The notes beneath the pieces are model-generated. The model had not been told where the DNA came from. It searched no databases and saw nothing but the letters and a program-made list of their open reading frames with translations. Source: Ziziphus jujuba (taxonomy: Eukaryota > Streptophyta > Magnoliopsida > Rosales > Rhamnaceae). From it: a DNA stretch of 64,000 nt. This document shows, piece after piece, positions 1 through 11,600 of this stretch; the stretch's first letter is position 1; every line of letters begins with the position of its first letter. Where the stretch lies: the NCBI RefSeq assembly GCF_031755915.1, contig NC_083387.1, positions 3,128,501 through 3,192,500 on the forward strand, given 5' to 3'. A program made the translations under genes and the position numbers.

Positions 1-133
1 TGTCGTAGCTAGGGCTGCGGCGGTAGCGCCGATAGTCACCGGAAGAGTCGGAATTCGGGGAGTGGCGGCCGTTTTCACGGTCGGAACGGTGTCGTCGATT
101 TGGTATCTCGATGATTGATGATGGCCTGCCCAT
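1..133 (-). CDS. 5' end of an arginine/serine-rich (RS-type) protein gene, partial
   Basis: On the minus strand an ATG at 133-131 opens a frame that stays open to the window edge (44 codons). The peptide starts MGRPSSI and becomes rich in Arg, Ser, Asp and Tyr (RRHRSDRENGRHSP, then DYRRYRRSPSYD). This composition is typical of the N-terminus of RS-domain splicing factors or other pre-mRNA processing proteins. Two TGGGCC/GGGCCC (site II) motifs lie just upstream, as in housekeeping plant promoters, which supports a start here. The plus strand is also open in one frame over the same bases, but it lacks a start and gives an Ala/Val-rich peptide. The family cannot be fixed because the rest of the gene lies outside the window. 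First exon only. Confidence 0.5.
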   Translation of the reverse strand, partial: MGRPSSIIEIPNRRHRSDRENGRHSPNSDSSGDYRRYRRSPSYD

Positions 134-300
134 TACGGATTGGACGAAGACGCAATTATTATCTTCGCAAACAGTTTTCGTCGCGTTAAATATACTGGCT
201 CAGCCGACATGTAGTTATTGGGCCAAGAGTGTTTCTATGAGCCTGGGCCCATTAATCTAAAATTAATTTTGAAGATCCAACTTTTTATAGGGATGGCCAG
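134..300 (-). promoter_or_regulatory. probable promoter/leader of the RS-rich protein gene
   Basis: Contains TTGGGCCAAG near 219 and CTGGGCCCATT near 245, both site II-type elements (TGGGCY) that bind TCP factors in promoters of growth-related plant genes. Its place directly upstream of the minus-strand ATG is the basis for the call. No experimental support. Confidence 0.4.
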
Positions 301-1889
301 TTGGATCCTCTACTAATGGGACTGGAGTTCTGATCATAGCGCGTTAGGAAACCGGGCAAAATATATGGACATTTATTTATTTATTTTTTTCAACATTGCA
401 AACTACTTCAAATTCCTATATCTAAATTATGTTCTTATACTATAGATAAATATGCTCCTCCTCGTTTAAAATTATTTTTTCAAATAACCTTTTTTTTAAT
501 ATTGAAATAGATATTTATGGTTATTTTAATATGTAATGTATATATATGTTTTTTGATAAACGGGCCTCATCTCCCTGCCGTGAAGTCCCCGCCTGGGAGA
601 AAAAAAAAAAAAAAAAAATGCCCTCCTCTCACCTAAATAAAGAAGAATGCCCAAATATTTAATTTTCAACAATTTTACCCACATTTCATTTACCTTATCT
701 AATCAATTACCAATTACACTCTTTTAAAAAAAATTCTTTTATCTTTTTCTTCTCTCTGAAAATTCGTTTCTAAAAACCAAAAACAGCTGAAGTGACACAC
801 GAGAGAAGGAGATTAAAAGCAGGGGAGGAGTAATGTTGGATTGGAGCAAAGAATCGGGAATTACAAAAATGATGACATTATGTTCGACGGTGATCAAAAT
901 ACAGCTCAGGTTAGAAACGCAGATTTGTTCTTTTAAATTTTTGTCATTTTGAATTTTTTTTTTTTTTTAATCCAGATATTTGGAGGCATGTGCTGGGGAT
1001 GGTACTTAGTGCTGTGTTCGTAAACCAGATGGTAAAATGGGTTGCCTTTAATTTTGTGAAGAGCCATCTCACAAAAAGGGGTTGATTAACATCTTCATGT
1101 TTTGGGTTTCCACATCAGACTACACAAACAAATAAAATGAAAAGACATTTTTAATTTTTAATTCTTTAATTTGTATATAAAAAGACAAAATCAAGAATAT
1201 ATTATACAATGATTTTTTGCAATTATTTACACCAGTTAGAAACTGTCAATATAATAATTAATATTATTTTTCCCTTCTTTTAAAAAAAAAAAAAATCTGA
1301 AAAATGAACTTGAATGATAAATTAAAGGTTGAAAAAAGATGAAAACTTGAGCTAAAATTGTACCCGACTCGACTAAATGAGGAGTGGAGGCAAACAAAAA
1401 AAAACTATGCTTGAGATTTTGAAGCAATTTGTACCTGCACTATGGCAGGGGCTCTACCCAAATGGGAAGAGTATCAAATATAAAAAAAATAAAAAAAAAT
1501 AAAAAAAATAAAAAAAATAAAAAAAAAATTTGTTTAAGATTTTGTAGCAATACATATCCTGCCTTATAATAGAAGTTCCCGCTTGAATGGGAACATAGTA
1601 TCAAATATTTTGTATGATAAAGAATTTAAAAAAATATATATCTCTATTTTTATATATTTTTATCTTATTGTCTATATAAATTTATAACTATAGATTCTCA
1701 AGCTCAGAAAAATAGAAAATCCCAAGGTTTTGAATATAACCAAAAACCAAAACCATTCCCACATTTGAGAGGGGATAATTTAAAATCAGGTTTTTAAAAG
1801 AGATAGCTCAATTCAGGTCACTTCGGTTTTGTGTGGATTAATTCATAGAACATGCTTTATGTTTTTCAATTCATATGTTTTTTTTTTTT
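301..1889. other. AT-rich intergenic stretch with no supported gene
   Basis: Contains poly-A/T tracts and long pyrimidine runs. A short open frame starts at an ATG near 833 (MLDWSKESG...) and runs into a candidate GT donor at about 909, so a small 5' exon is possible. No downstream exon could be joined to it and no family is recognised. Confidence 0.4.
1411..1612. repeat. diverged direct duplication separated by an A-rich (A7-9T)n tract
   Basis: A segment beginning TTGAGATTTTGAAGCAA and ending AGTATCAAATAT (about 1411-1482) recurs in diverged form at about 1531-1612 (TTTAAGATTTTGTAGCAA ... AGTATCAAATAT). About 50 bp of A-rich microsatellite lies between the copies. It resembles a decayed non-coding repeat insertion; the family is unknown. 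Confidence 0.45.
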
Positions 1890-2345
1890 TTGATAAAATT
1901 AGGATTTTATTGAAACCAAAAAATATATGCTGAACCATAACATCTAAGCTTAGAAAGTTTTCTCATGTACAATTTCTTGAATCATATAGTCCAAAAAGGA
2001 AGATGGCAACCGGTCTAACAAAATAAGACTAGTGACACATTGAGTTATCATCCATTGATTAGCAAAATGGGCTAATCTATTAGCACTCCTAAGGATCCAA
2101 GCAAAACTTAAAAATGCAAAGTTTGATTTGTACGTAATAATATCACTGAAAAAGTTTTCTGCAACCAGTGAAGTAAACTTTTGTCAGTCGTGTTCAAAGC
2201 CTTAATAATGTTGGATGGAGAAGAATGGTGGACAACTTGAGCAAGGGTAAGACCTACCAATTCACCATTGATAACAGACTAATGCTTCTTGCTATAGAAG
2301 CAATCAGAGCTTGGATTGGACAATTGGGACGGATGTTCCAAGAGC
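1890..2345 (-). pseudogene. relic of a plant retroelement RNase H (RVT_3-like) domain
   Basis: The minus strand, read through several stops and frame changes, gives GELVGLTLAQVVHHSS then NIIKALNTTDKSLLHWL, and after a break FAWILRSANRLAHFANQW. The last piece matches the conserved 'RxxNxxAHxLA' end of the RNase H-like domain found in plant non-LTR retroelements and their derived host genes. The preceding part fits the 'DSxxVVxAIN' helix region with its acidic residues lost. There is no intact frame, no start and no neighbouring reverse transcriptase, so this is a dead fragment. It could come from a LINE or from a domesticated RNase H-like gene. Confidence 0.5.
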
Positions 2346-3838
2346 AACTTCCTTATTAAACGAAGGGTATTATTGATAATTCATAGAGTAAATGAAAGGT
2401 GAACAAAATTATTGATCATTTCCCATTATTTTGTGCAAAAGATAAGACATTTTTGTATTTTCACCATTGCCTGCCCTGTTTATTTTGGATCAGGAATGGG
2501 GAGAAAACAGGGGCAGTGTCCTGCGAATACAAAGGGAAGGCCCATTCCAAAGCTCTACTGAGGATGAAAAGACTCTTTTACCCTTCCCACGTGATCCATA
2601 ATGGTTAGATGGCAAGTGTTTAATCTTCTAGAAATTAGAGAGACAAAAAATTGCCTATACGGAATAATACCTTTGATTTCAGATTTTAAATCACATTCAA
2701 GGAGGGTGGCACGATGGTGGGTCTTTTGCTTTCAATCTTTTAATGATGGGGACAACTTTTCACTAGTTACTTCGTAAAATCTTTGCCAAATTTGTCTTTC
2801 TACTCTACCGGACTTATTATCTATTCTTGTTGTTTCTTATTCACGGATTTGTCCTAATTATTTTCCACGGTTTAAAATTCAACCCCTTGTGTATTAGGCT
2901 TCCTGTTGCATTCAGAATTAGTTAATATGTAAAAATACTTTTGTTTGGGTCACATATGATCATCACTTCTAATCAGAGTAATGAAAGTTTATATTTTTTC
3001 TTAATTACTTATATCTTAAATTTATTGTGGTAGTTTACAAAGAACTCAAAAATACCAACTTCCCACGACTGACAATGAATTCACCATATTAAATTTTCAT
3101 TTTCTTCTTATAGGTTAAATGGTACATCAAAAACAAAACCCCATCTGTATATATACTCATTTGATAATCACTGGTAATTTTATAAATGACTGATAAAATA
3201 TGTGATGAACCATATTTTTATGCAATGAATTTGCGTAGTTTCATAATTCGTAGAGTTTAATTATTAATATATGCATCAAATTATGGAAACGTCAAGAGGA
3301 AGAGTAGTGTCGTATGGCTTTTAGGATTGCTCTACCTTATCCAGAAGGTAGAAGTTAGTAGAATTTGTAGAAAAATGATTACAAGAGAAAGAGAATTAAC
3401 CAAAGACGTTAGTACTCCACAAAAAGAGAAAAGTGATGGAGTAGCAAATGATCAAGAAATTGTGGCTTCAAAGACAAGTGATGTTTGTGATGCTGGCACA
3501 CATAATATAAAAGAGTTTATTTATTTGTTTATCATTATTTATTTTGTTTTTATTGGGGCATGAAAGTGTGAGTGAGAAAGGGTTTAAAAGGATTGTTGTG
3601 CTGTAGCTTTGAGTTTAGCCCCTTCCACAAGACACAAAAGTGTGAGATAAGGACATGGCACCAAAGACAACATGTTTTGTTTGCATGATTTCCCTGAAAG
3701 GGAATCTGAAAGATAAAATATATACAGCAATAGTAGTATACAAGTCACCGTTGTCCAAGCAAAACCAAGTGTTTAAACCCCCTCTCATTCCTTCCCAGAA
3801 GTTCCACCTACCATGAACCAAACTCACTTCTCCTTCTA
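2346..3838. other. intergenic DNA upstream of the 61-residue protein gene
   Basis: AT-rich, without a supported coding frame. A 78-codon plus-strand open frame near 3330-3563 has no recognisable motif and ends in a hydrophobic low-complexity tail; I treat it as chance. The last 150-200 bp before 3839 are richer in C and probably carry the promoter/leader of the next gene. Confidence 0.4.
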
Positions 3839-4134
3839 ATGGGGTGGCTTCACTCCCTCGTCTCCCCACTCAAGAAGCTCTGGGATCGTCTTCACTCAGG
3901 CCACAAAAAACGTTCGTAGTTTCCGAATCACAAATTTTTCTATTAGTACTAATTTTCTCTCATCTGTATCTATTCATCTTCAAAATCTTATATATTCTAA
4001 TGTCTTTCCGTGTTTGTTCAGGGAGAGGGATATATATCTTATACAAGGATGTGAAGTCCTGTCCATGTGAAGATGTGCATGTTTTATGGTCAATACTGGT
4101 GGAGTCAGGCACAGCTTCTTTGCCACCAAAATGA
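3839..4134 (+). CDS. small 61-residue plant protein of unknown function (two exons)
   Basis: Exon 1 is 3839-3911, with an ATG overlapping a longer but unrelated frame. The intron is 3912-4021 (GTTCGT...TTCAG). Exon 2 is 4022-4134, ending in TGA. The joined frame gives MGWLHSLVSPLKKLWDRLHS, a short basic stretch (GHKKRRG), then IYILYKDVKSCPCEDVHVLW and a Pro-rich end. The Trp/Leu-rich amphipathic N-terminus followed by Lys/Arg, and the Cys-Pro-Cys-Glu-Asp-Val core, look to me like a small family recurrent in seed plants, but I know no assigned function. There is no signal peptide or clear membrane segment. The exact joining of the basic motif across the splice site and the clean phase support this model over the unspliced 96-codon frame at the same place. 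Confidence 0.75.
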
Positions 4135-4885
4135 AGTCTCCCTACACTCTCTCCCCTGCCTCAAGATGATAACTTTATTTCAATGTACATGACTTTCATA
4201 ACATATATATATATATATACATATATATATTATGTATAAATACACATAAATGATCCCACTTCCTTTTCCTGCTTTGTGTAACAACCTTGTATCATATGGG
4301 GTTCCCATAAAAGCTGTAATATTTATGATTAGATGAAATACTTATGCATTTTCTGCACTTCGACTCTTATCTCAGTTTTTCTTTGTTTCTCTGTAACTCT
4401 GTTTCTTTCTCTTTTATCTTCTTATTTGGAGTTGAATTTTAGGATATAAGAGATCTATGTAAGCAGCTGGCATTCATGACCCAGCAAATGTAAGTTTAAA
4501 AAAGTGGAAATAAGACCAATGTAGCTTCTAAGACGATTGGTCACAGTGAAAAAAAGGTCTTTCGTGCAAGACTAATCATAAGTACCAAACAGCGTTTTGT
4601 TTTATTAATTCTCTCCCCTTTTCTTTATCATCTTAAAATCATTAGTGACGGAAGCGCATTAAAAAAACAAAAGTCAATTTGAGCTTTCTAAACAAATTTA
4701 AGATCAAAAAGCAGCCTCAATGGACATTTGGCACTTTATGCCTTATTGTGTAATTAATCACCAATGGCTGAAATTAGAAAGCCGTGTAGTGTATTTTTCT
4801 CTCTCTTCTATGAAGCAGATTTTTTTTTTTTTTTTTTAGTTGTTATGTTTTTTGCCGTCATTCCCTTTTCTGGGCGGGTTTTTTG
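4135..4885. other. 3' region of the small gene and intergenic DNA
   Basis: Contains a (TA)n tract at about 4203-4230, pyrimidine-rich DNA that may be 3' UTR, and otherwise AT-rich sequence. No further gene is seen. Confidence 0.4.
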
Positions 4886-5110
4886 GGGATTGGGGGCTAA
4901 GGGGCCCAGCCCAAAAAAACGTAACATAGGAGAAACGGTTTGTTATACTGGTTGCATGTAAGGTTCAGCCCAATTGGCGGTTCCCGAACCCTAAACCCAT
5001 ATAGGTTCATCTTCCCCGTACAGTGTCAACTGACAAAATACCAAACCCGAGCAAAGAGAGGAGACGCAGAAAGCAGGATTGGTAAGTAATAGGCGGATAG
5101 AGACAGAGCC
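4886..5110 (+). promoter_or_regulatory. RPS24 promoter with site II and telo-box motifs
   Basis: GGGCCCAGCCCA at about 4900-4911 is a site II cluster, and AACCCTAAACCC at about 4987-4998 is a telo-box. This pairing is characteristic of plant ribosomal protein genes and sits 110-210 bp before the RPS24 ATG. Confidence 0.65.
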
Positions 5111-6981
5111 ATGGCGGATAGCAAGGTGTTTACAATCCGTACGAGAAAGTACATGACCAACCGTCTCCTCTCAAGGAAGCAATTTGTGAGCTCCTTTTAA
5201 CTACGATTACAAGGCTTGTTTGGTCAAATAGTAAAAAGCGTAGAAAAAAAGGAAAACAAACCTAACTTCCATATATAACAATCTAGTGTTAGGATTTTAG
5301 TTTCACATTCAACTAGGTATGATATACAATAGTAACCGTTCGTACTTTTGTTGCTAAAGTTGAAAAAAAAGTAGTAACAGAAGACGTGTATTTGCACATG
5401 GAGATCATTTTTTTTTTTTTTAAACAAAACTTGTTCTTCTTTGTAAATGTAGGTGATTGATGTCCTCCATCCAGGAAGACCAAATGTTTCCAAGGTTTGG
5501 TCTCTGACTCTCTGTCTTTCAGTTTGCATATGTGATTCAGTCGTTTATTACATGCTGGCTCTGCAAGTTAGAATGTCATTCTATGTTGATTTTCTCAAGT
5601 AAAATGGGATTAATTTTGAGTATTTATTTGTCCAATTTGTAATGGATGTGTATTTTGTAAATGTAAAGAAAAGGCTTTTGGAACTTTGTGTTTCCTTGAA
5701 TCAATAATTTGTAGTAGTTTATATTCTTGTTTTTCCCTAATTTTCTTCATTACTACTCCTATGGGTTTTTTTCGCTTTATTTGATTAGGTGAAAAACATG
5801 TTCTCTTAATTGAAACTCTTTTTTGACTTTCCCCTAATGAAGGTGGAATTGAAGGACAAATTGGCAAGGATGTATGAAGTGAAGGATCCAAATGCTATCT
5901 TTGTATTCGAGTTTCGCACCAATTTTGGAGGAGGGAAATCCACTGGCTTTGGTTTGATTTATGATTCTGTGGAGAACGCAAAGAAGTATGAGCCCAAGTA
6001 CAGGCTAGTCAGGGTATGCTTGTTTTATCCACTCATTCTCTTTGTTTCTCTTACTAAGTGATTGTTAGAGTTGTGTTTTTCTCGTAGGGCTCTAAAGCTT
6101 TACTGTTGATTATAGCTTTATTTAAGGTTTTGCTATTCCTTTTGCATCACATTGTTAAAACGAGGGAATATACTATGCTGCATTTGAACTATCTAATATA
6201 TTTAACTCTATTTGAAAGGAATCTTCTTTTTTTTATGTTTCTGGTGGTCATTTTTCTTTTTGTTTTCTCCAAAAATATATCGAATGGTACAACAATTTAC
6301 GGTAAAATGAGTTTGTGTCTTTAGTGCATACTTATGCTGTCAGCTAGCCTTTAACAACAGAAAATGAATTGTCATTTTTATCCCGTCCCACCATTGTTAA
6401 TACATTAATACATTGCCTTTGAAGAGTAATCAACTGCCTTTGGTGAGTAATCAACCTCATATCGGATCATGATAAGAGTTTGATAAGCCCTCAAGTTACA
6501 TATTGATTTTTTTTACTGAGAGTTAGGTGTAAGAGTAGCTCATTAAGCCTCATTATACTTGGGTTTCACTTGAGAATTGGGTAGGCTTGATTAGCATGCT
6601 TTTTATGTTACAATTATTCAATAAACAACACTCCAAACCTTGTGAAATATGTGCAGAATGGACTAGATACGAAGCAGGAGAAATCAAGGAAACAGTTAAA
6701 GGAAAGAAAGAACAGAGCCAAGAAGATTCGTGGAGTAAAGAAGGTAAGACATTTTTCTTTTTTGTGCTGCATCTTACAATATGATCACGTTTCACATGCA
6801 TGGCCTCAAAAAACCTTGTTTCCTGCTTAGCAATGGCAAAAACATATATTTGTATATAACTCTGGTTCTTTCTGCCAATATCATCTTGTAGACTTTATTA
6901 TATTATTATTATTAATGTCTTATCTTGTTGCTTGTCCAGACCAAGGCTGGTGATGCTGCAAAAGGTGGGAAGAAGAAATGA
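5111..6981 (+). CDS. RPS24: 40S ribosomal protein S24 (eS24), five exons
   Basis: Coding exons are 5111-5185, 5453-5494, 5843-6013, 6657-6743 and 6940-6981. The joined frame is 138 residues, starting [20 protein letters not shown]. The eS24 signatures are present in order: [18 protein letters not shown], the helix [12 protein letters not shown], then [20 protein letters not shown] and the basic C-terminal tail ending GGKKK. Length and sequence match the eukaryotic family closely. The product is a structural protein of the small cytosolic ribosomal subunit, needed for 18S rRNA maturation in other eukaryotes. The ATG is the first after the telo-box promoter and gives the canonical N-terminus. 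Nothing is damaged. Plants usually carry more than one RPS24 copy. Confidence 0.97.
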
Positions 6982-8100
6982 GTTTTTGAAAATTTTTGGG
7001 GTTGCATTCTGCTTCGAGAATTGTCAGCTCTTTTTGTTTATTTATTTATTTATTATTATTTAATTTTATTTTTAAAAAATCTTTTCATGTATGTTTCTTT
7101 TTTTCCATTCGATTATTTCGTTCCTTATCTTACATTGTTATTTAGTCAGTTCTAAATTTTGGGTTGATGTCATTCACTTGGCAAAGAAAAGAGAATGGGA
7201 GATGCTTATAATTTCGTTAGTAAATATTTGCAATTTTGATCTAATGTTTTAATTGATTTCTAGTAATTTGGAAAAAGGGGATCCTAATTATGTTTGGCGG
7301 CAGGTTTCAATTTTCGGGTTGTTAAGCTATGTTGCAAGATTATAAATCCCCAAATAATTAATAAAAAAAATAAAAATCACATTTAACTGGAAACGTCTTT
7401 TCTTTTGATTTTTGAACCATCCTATTTACCAGAAAAGCCCACCCGCAGATGATAACAAAACACAAAAAAATTAATAATTATAACGTAATATGATTTTTTA
7501 TATTTTATGTTCGTTCTGGATATAATTATACATGACAAAGAGTAGCAATTATTTTTCGTCTTCTTTTTATTTATTTTTTCCTTCGACCTTACTTCCGTTT
7601 TTATGTTTATTTTATTTTTAAGTTATGTAATATGTAAGGTTTATATTATAAGGAGCGAAAGTGTTATTTTATTTTAGAATATTTGGAGCCAAAGTTTGAA
7701 AACCGTAAATTTCAAAAAGTAAAAGAAAAAAGAAGAAGAAGAAGAAAGAAGTAAAATTGTAAGCTTGATTATAAAATGATCATATTTATGTCCGCAGATG
7801 ACTTGGACATTATATATTTACCAAACGTAAATTTTGAAAAAAAAAAAAAATGTCACTTCTCGAGAAGCGTGTCCCTTATGTTACGGGTTTGGTGCCAGGA
7901 AGCATTGAGCCCTGTAAGCGAAGGCAAGAGAGGAAGTCATTTTGCATTGTTTTAATTTTAAAAAACAGGGGATATGTAATATGAAAAATATAAAATTAAG
8001 GAGATTGGAGGGAAATCAGAAATGAGAGTCAAAAATAAAAAAATAAAAATAAAAAAATTAAAACAGAGAAAGACGAATTTACAATCCCGCCCACCCCTGC
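6982..8100. other. RPS24 3' UTR and intergenic DNA
   Basis: T-rich 3' UTR-like sequence after the stop codon, then AT-rich DNA with a short GAA repeat at about 7733-7750. No coding frame is supported. Confidence 0.45.
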
Positions 8101-8423
8101 AACTTCCCTTTTCTCCTTTTCTTCACTGCTTCTACAAAAACCATGCTACACCTGCAACAGCATCAAAAACTTAAAAAAACAAAAAAATACAAAAATACAA
8201 AAATGAAATAGTAATTGAATAAAATAAAAACTTTGAGCTCCCAAAAACCTTAAAAAATCCCCTGCTACATCCCAATTTTTTCTCTCTCTAAACCTTCTCT
8301 CTCCAAACACCGATTCCCTCCCGAATTTCGCAAAACGCCATGCCCAAATCGTTGAAGCTTTTCCTGCACGTGTCGACAACGATGCCGTAGGATCAAGAAA
8401 TTTCGTCCAGTTTGCTGCATTAG

Positions 8424-8517
8424 GTGAGCTCAATCAGCCTCCTTCCACCTTTGATCTGGTTTTATTCCTACTTGTTTTTTTTTTTTTTTTTCTGCATGAT
8501 TTTTGTTTGATTTTCAG
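8424..8517 (+). other. probable 5' UTR intron of the IDM1-like gene
   Basis: ATTAG/GTGAGCT at 8424 and TTTTCAG at 8517 form a good donor-acceptor pair with a long poly-T tract before the acceptor. The coding start lies 170 bp downstream and is preceded by an in-frame TAG, so the intron is in the leader. Inferred from splice signals only. Confidence 0.5.
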
Positions 8518-8686
8518 AGGGCGAGGCTAGTTTCAGCTGCTGGCTTATTTGTACTGATGCTTTTTTGGCAATGGAGTAGAGTTAATGGGGAATTGTGTAT
8601 GCCTGCGTTTCGTCTTGGCTTGGTGAGGTTGTTTTAGTGTGAAGAAGCTGGAATTCGGGTTAGGGTTCTGTTTGGTTGTGTAGGAG

Positions 8687-11600
8687 ATGAAAGAAGGCTT
8701 GAGATCTTGGGGACTTACTGTGAATGATGAGAAAAAAGGGGATGAAGAGAAACAAGAAAGTTGTAATAAGGGCGGTGAAAATATTCTGCATTTGGATTTA
8801 GGTGATCCTGGACCTGTGGGAGAGTCGCTGGGCATGGAAATTGAGAAGCAGGGCGATGGGTTGGGGGAGCACTCTGGAGAAGATGGTGACAAGGGTAGGA
8901 GAAATGATGGACTAACTGAGAATGAGAGGAACAAAAAGATGGTGGATAGTGGTGAGAAAATTACTAACATTGACACTGAGAATAAGAAAGTAGAAGCAGA
9001 AGTGTTGACTGGTAAAGAGCGAATTGTTGGTAGGGTTCTGCGGTCAAGGTTTGCAGTGAAAGGTGGGACTGGGAGTAATAACACAGAGGATGAAGTTGTT
9101 GCTGTGGAGAAAAGTGGAGGCGTTGATGGGTCTGAAATGAAATGTGTTGAGGTGAAGGAGGAAATGAGCCATCAATTGGTTGAGGGCCTGGAAAAGAAGC
9201 CCAAAGGTAAGCGTGGGAGACCTCCCAAATTGGGAAAGGTAGAGAATGGTTTATCAGCCAGTGGATTGAAGAAGAAGAAACTTAAGCGTGGGAGACCTTG
9301 TAAAGTGGACAACAATGTGATTAATGCACTTGATAATGAGTTGATGAAGCAGTCGAAAGGTAAGCGTGGGAGACCCCGAAAGGTGCAAGAGTCTGATTCA
9401 GTTGATGTTGGCTTGAGGAAGAAGTTGAAACTTAAGCGTGGGAGGCCTCCAAAGGTGCAAGCCGGTGATGGATCTGATGGCTTGAGGAAGAAATTGAATC
9501 TTAAGCGCGGTAGACCTCCAAAAGTGCAAGATAACGATGCTTCTGATGGTGGGTTGAGGAAGAAATTGAAACGTAAGTGTGAGAGAGCTGTAAAGGTGCA
9601 AGAGAGTGATGCATTTTATGGTGGATTGAGTAAGAAATTAAAAGTTAAGCGTGGGATGCCTCCGAAGGTGCAGGTAAGTAAGGGGAAATCGGGTATTAAA
9701 AGCAAAATTAATTTGAAGTTGCAAGGTAAAATGAAGCAGAATGCAGCAGCTAACAGTTTACATGGGCAGAGGGTGCTTATTGCAGAAGAATCCAACGTGA
9801 GATTTTCATCACCTAAGAAGAATAAAGATGGGATGGATTTGGTGACCAAGGACAATAAAGCCTCATTAGAGAACAGATCCAAGGCAATTATCAACGCCAA
9901 GGAAAAGATGGATATTAGAGAAGAGAAGAACACAGAGAAAGTTGGAGAAATAAAATCGCCTTCTGCACGGCAGTCAGTTAGAGATAAAATAATAGACATA
10001 CTTCAGGATGCAGGTTGGACAATTGAATATAGGCCTAGATTCGGCAGAGATTACAAAGATGCTGTGTATGTTAATCCAGAAGGAAAGACTCATTGGTCGG
10101 TCACTTTGGCTTATGAAAAGCTTAAAATGCACTATGAAAATGGTGATTCTAATATTTATAAGACTGGTTTCAAATTTTCTCCGTTACCAGAGCAGGAACT
10201 TAATGTACTAAAAAAGGTCATTGTTAAGGAAAGGGATGATAAAGGAAAAAGCAGGAGGGAGGGAAAAGGTGAAAAAAAAATTGGAGTTATTGGTAACAAA
10301 AAGCAGAAAAAGAAACTGAATGGTAAGTCACCTAAGCGAAGGGCAAAGGAAAAAGAAACAATGCACAAGCGAATGCCACATTTGGTCCGCGATCATAACC
10401 AACAGAAAACCCAAGGTAGAAAGCGATGTGCTTTGTTGGTCCGCAACTCCATGGAGGGAGGAGATTCGGATGCTGATGGTTACATCCCATATGATGGAAA
10501 AAGAACTGTTCTTGCTTGGATGATTGACTTGGGAACTGTCTCACTGAATGGGAAGGTGCATTACATGAACCGAAGAAAGACACGTGTGTTGCTTGAGGGT
10601 AGAATTACAAGAGATGGCATTTATTGTGATTGCTGTAATGAAGTCATAACAATTTCAAAATTTGAAACACATGCTGGAAGTAAACTCTGTGAGCCATATA
10701 AAAACATATTTTTAGAGTCTGGGACTTCCCTCTTACAATGCCTGCTAGACTCTTGGAATAAACAACAGGAATCTGAATGCCAGGCATTTCATTTCATAGA
10801 TGTCAATGGTGAAGACCCGAATGATGATACATGTGGCATCTGTGGCGATGGTGGAGACTTGATCTGTTGTGACGGTTGCCCATCTACGTTCCATCAAAGT
10901 TGTTTAGATATAAAAGTATGCATGCATTTCATTACCTTTATTGGTTATTTTAATTGCATTAATTATTTAATTTGTTATTCTCAGTCTTCCTGACTGCCTT
11001 AAATGTGTCAAAAGATTTAATTTCTTGTTTATATTTTAACGTTGGCCCCCATGTGAATTTTTTTTATTTTGTTTCTAATTTTTTTAATTTGATGGCATAC
11101 TGTAAATCCTTGAATGTTGACCTCAGAAATATTATTTTCTTTTAATTTGAGGACAAGAATGGGTTAAAAATATTAGTGGAGAAAGACATCATTGCTTATT
11201 TCTGTCTTATTATGGCTATACATTAATTGTGAGGCTAAAATTTCGTGTCCTTGTTTTACTTTTTGATATTTTTGATGTCGTCAAGAGATATCCTTTTTGA
11301 TATTCAGGCAACAGAATCCTACAATTAAGGGATGTGAAAATCCTGTAATGAATTTGCTTTATGGCACTATTATTTATTCCTGAATGGGAATGGCATATCT
11401 GAATAGTTGTTTTTCTTTTTCTGCTGGTAGTTTGGTATATATGAAAATGTTGTGGGTATTTATTCTAGCAGCAGATGAACCACCCTTTTCTTTCTCTTTC
11501 TTGTGCAGAAATTCCCTTCTGGTGATTGGCACTGTGTATATTGTTCATGCAAGTTTTGTTGGATGGTTGGTGGAAATACATGTCAAAAGGATGATGATAA

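Noticed and set aside
1..117. Plus-strand Ala/Val-rich C-terminal peptide ending WYLDD
   Set aside because: Open only because of base composition. The minus-strand frame has an ATG, an RS-rich product and site II motifs upstream.
833..940. Possible coding exon MLDWSKESGITKMM...
   Set aside because: Ends in a plausible donor, but no second exon or homology was recognised. Not strong enough for a gene call.
8545..9084. 179-codon minus-strand frame opposite the IDM1-like exon 1
   Set aside because: Low-complexity Ser/Pro/Phe sequence that mirrors the Lys/Glu-rich coding strand. It is a shadow frame.
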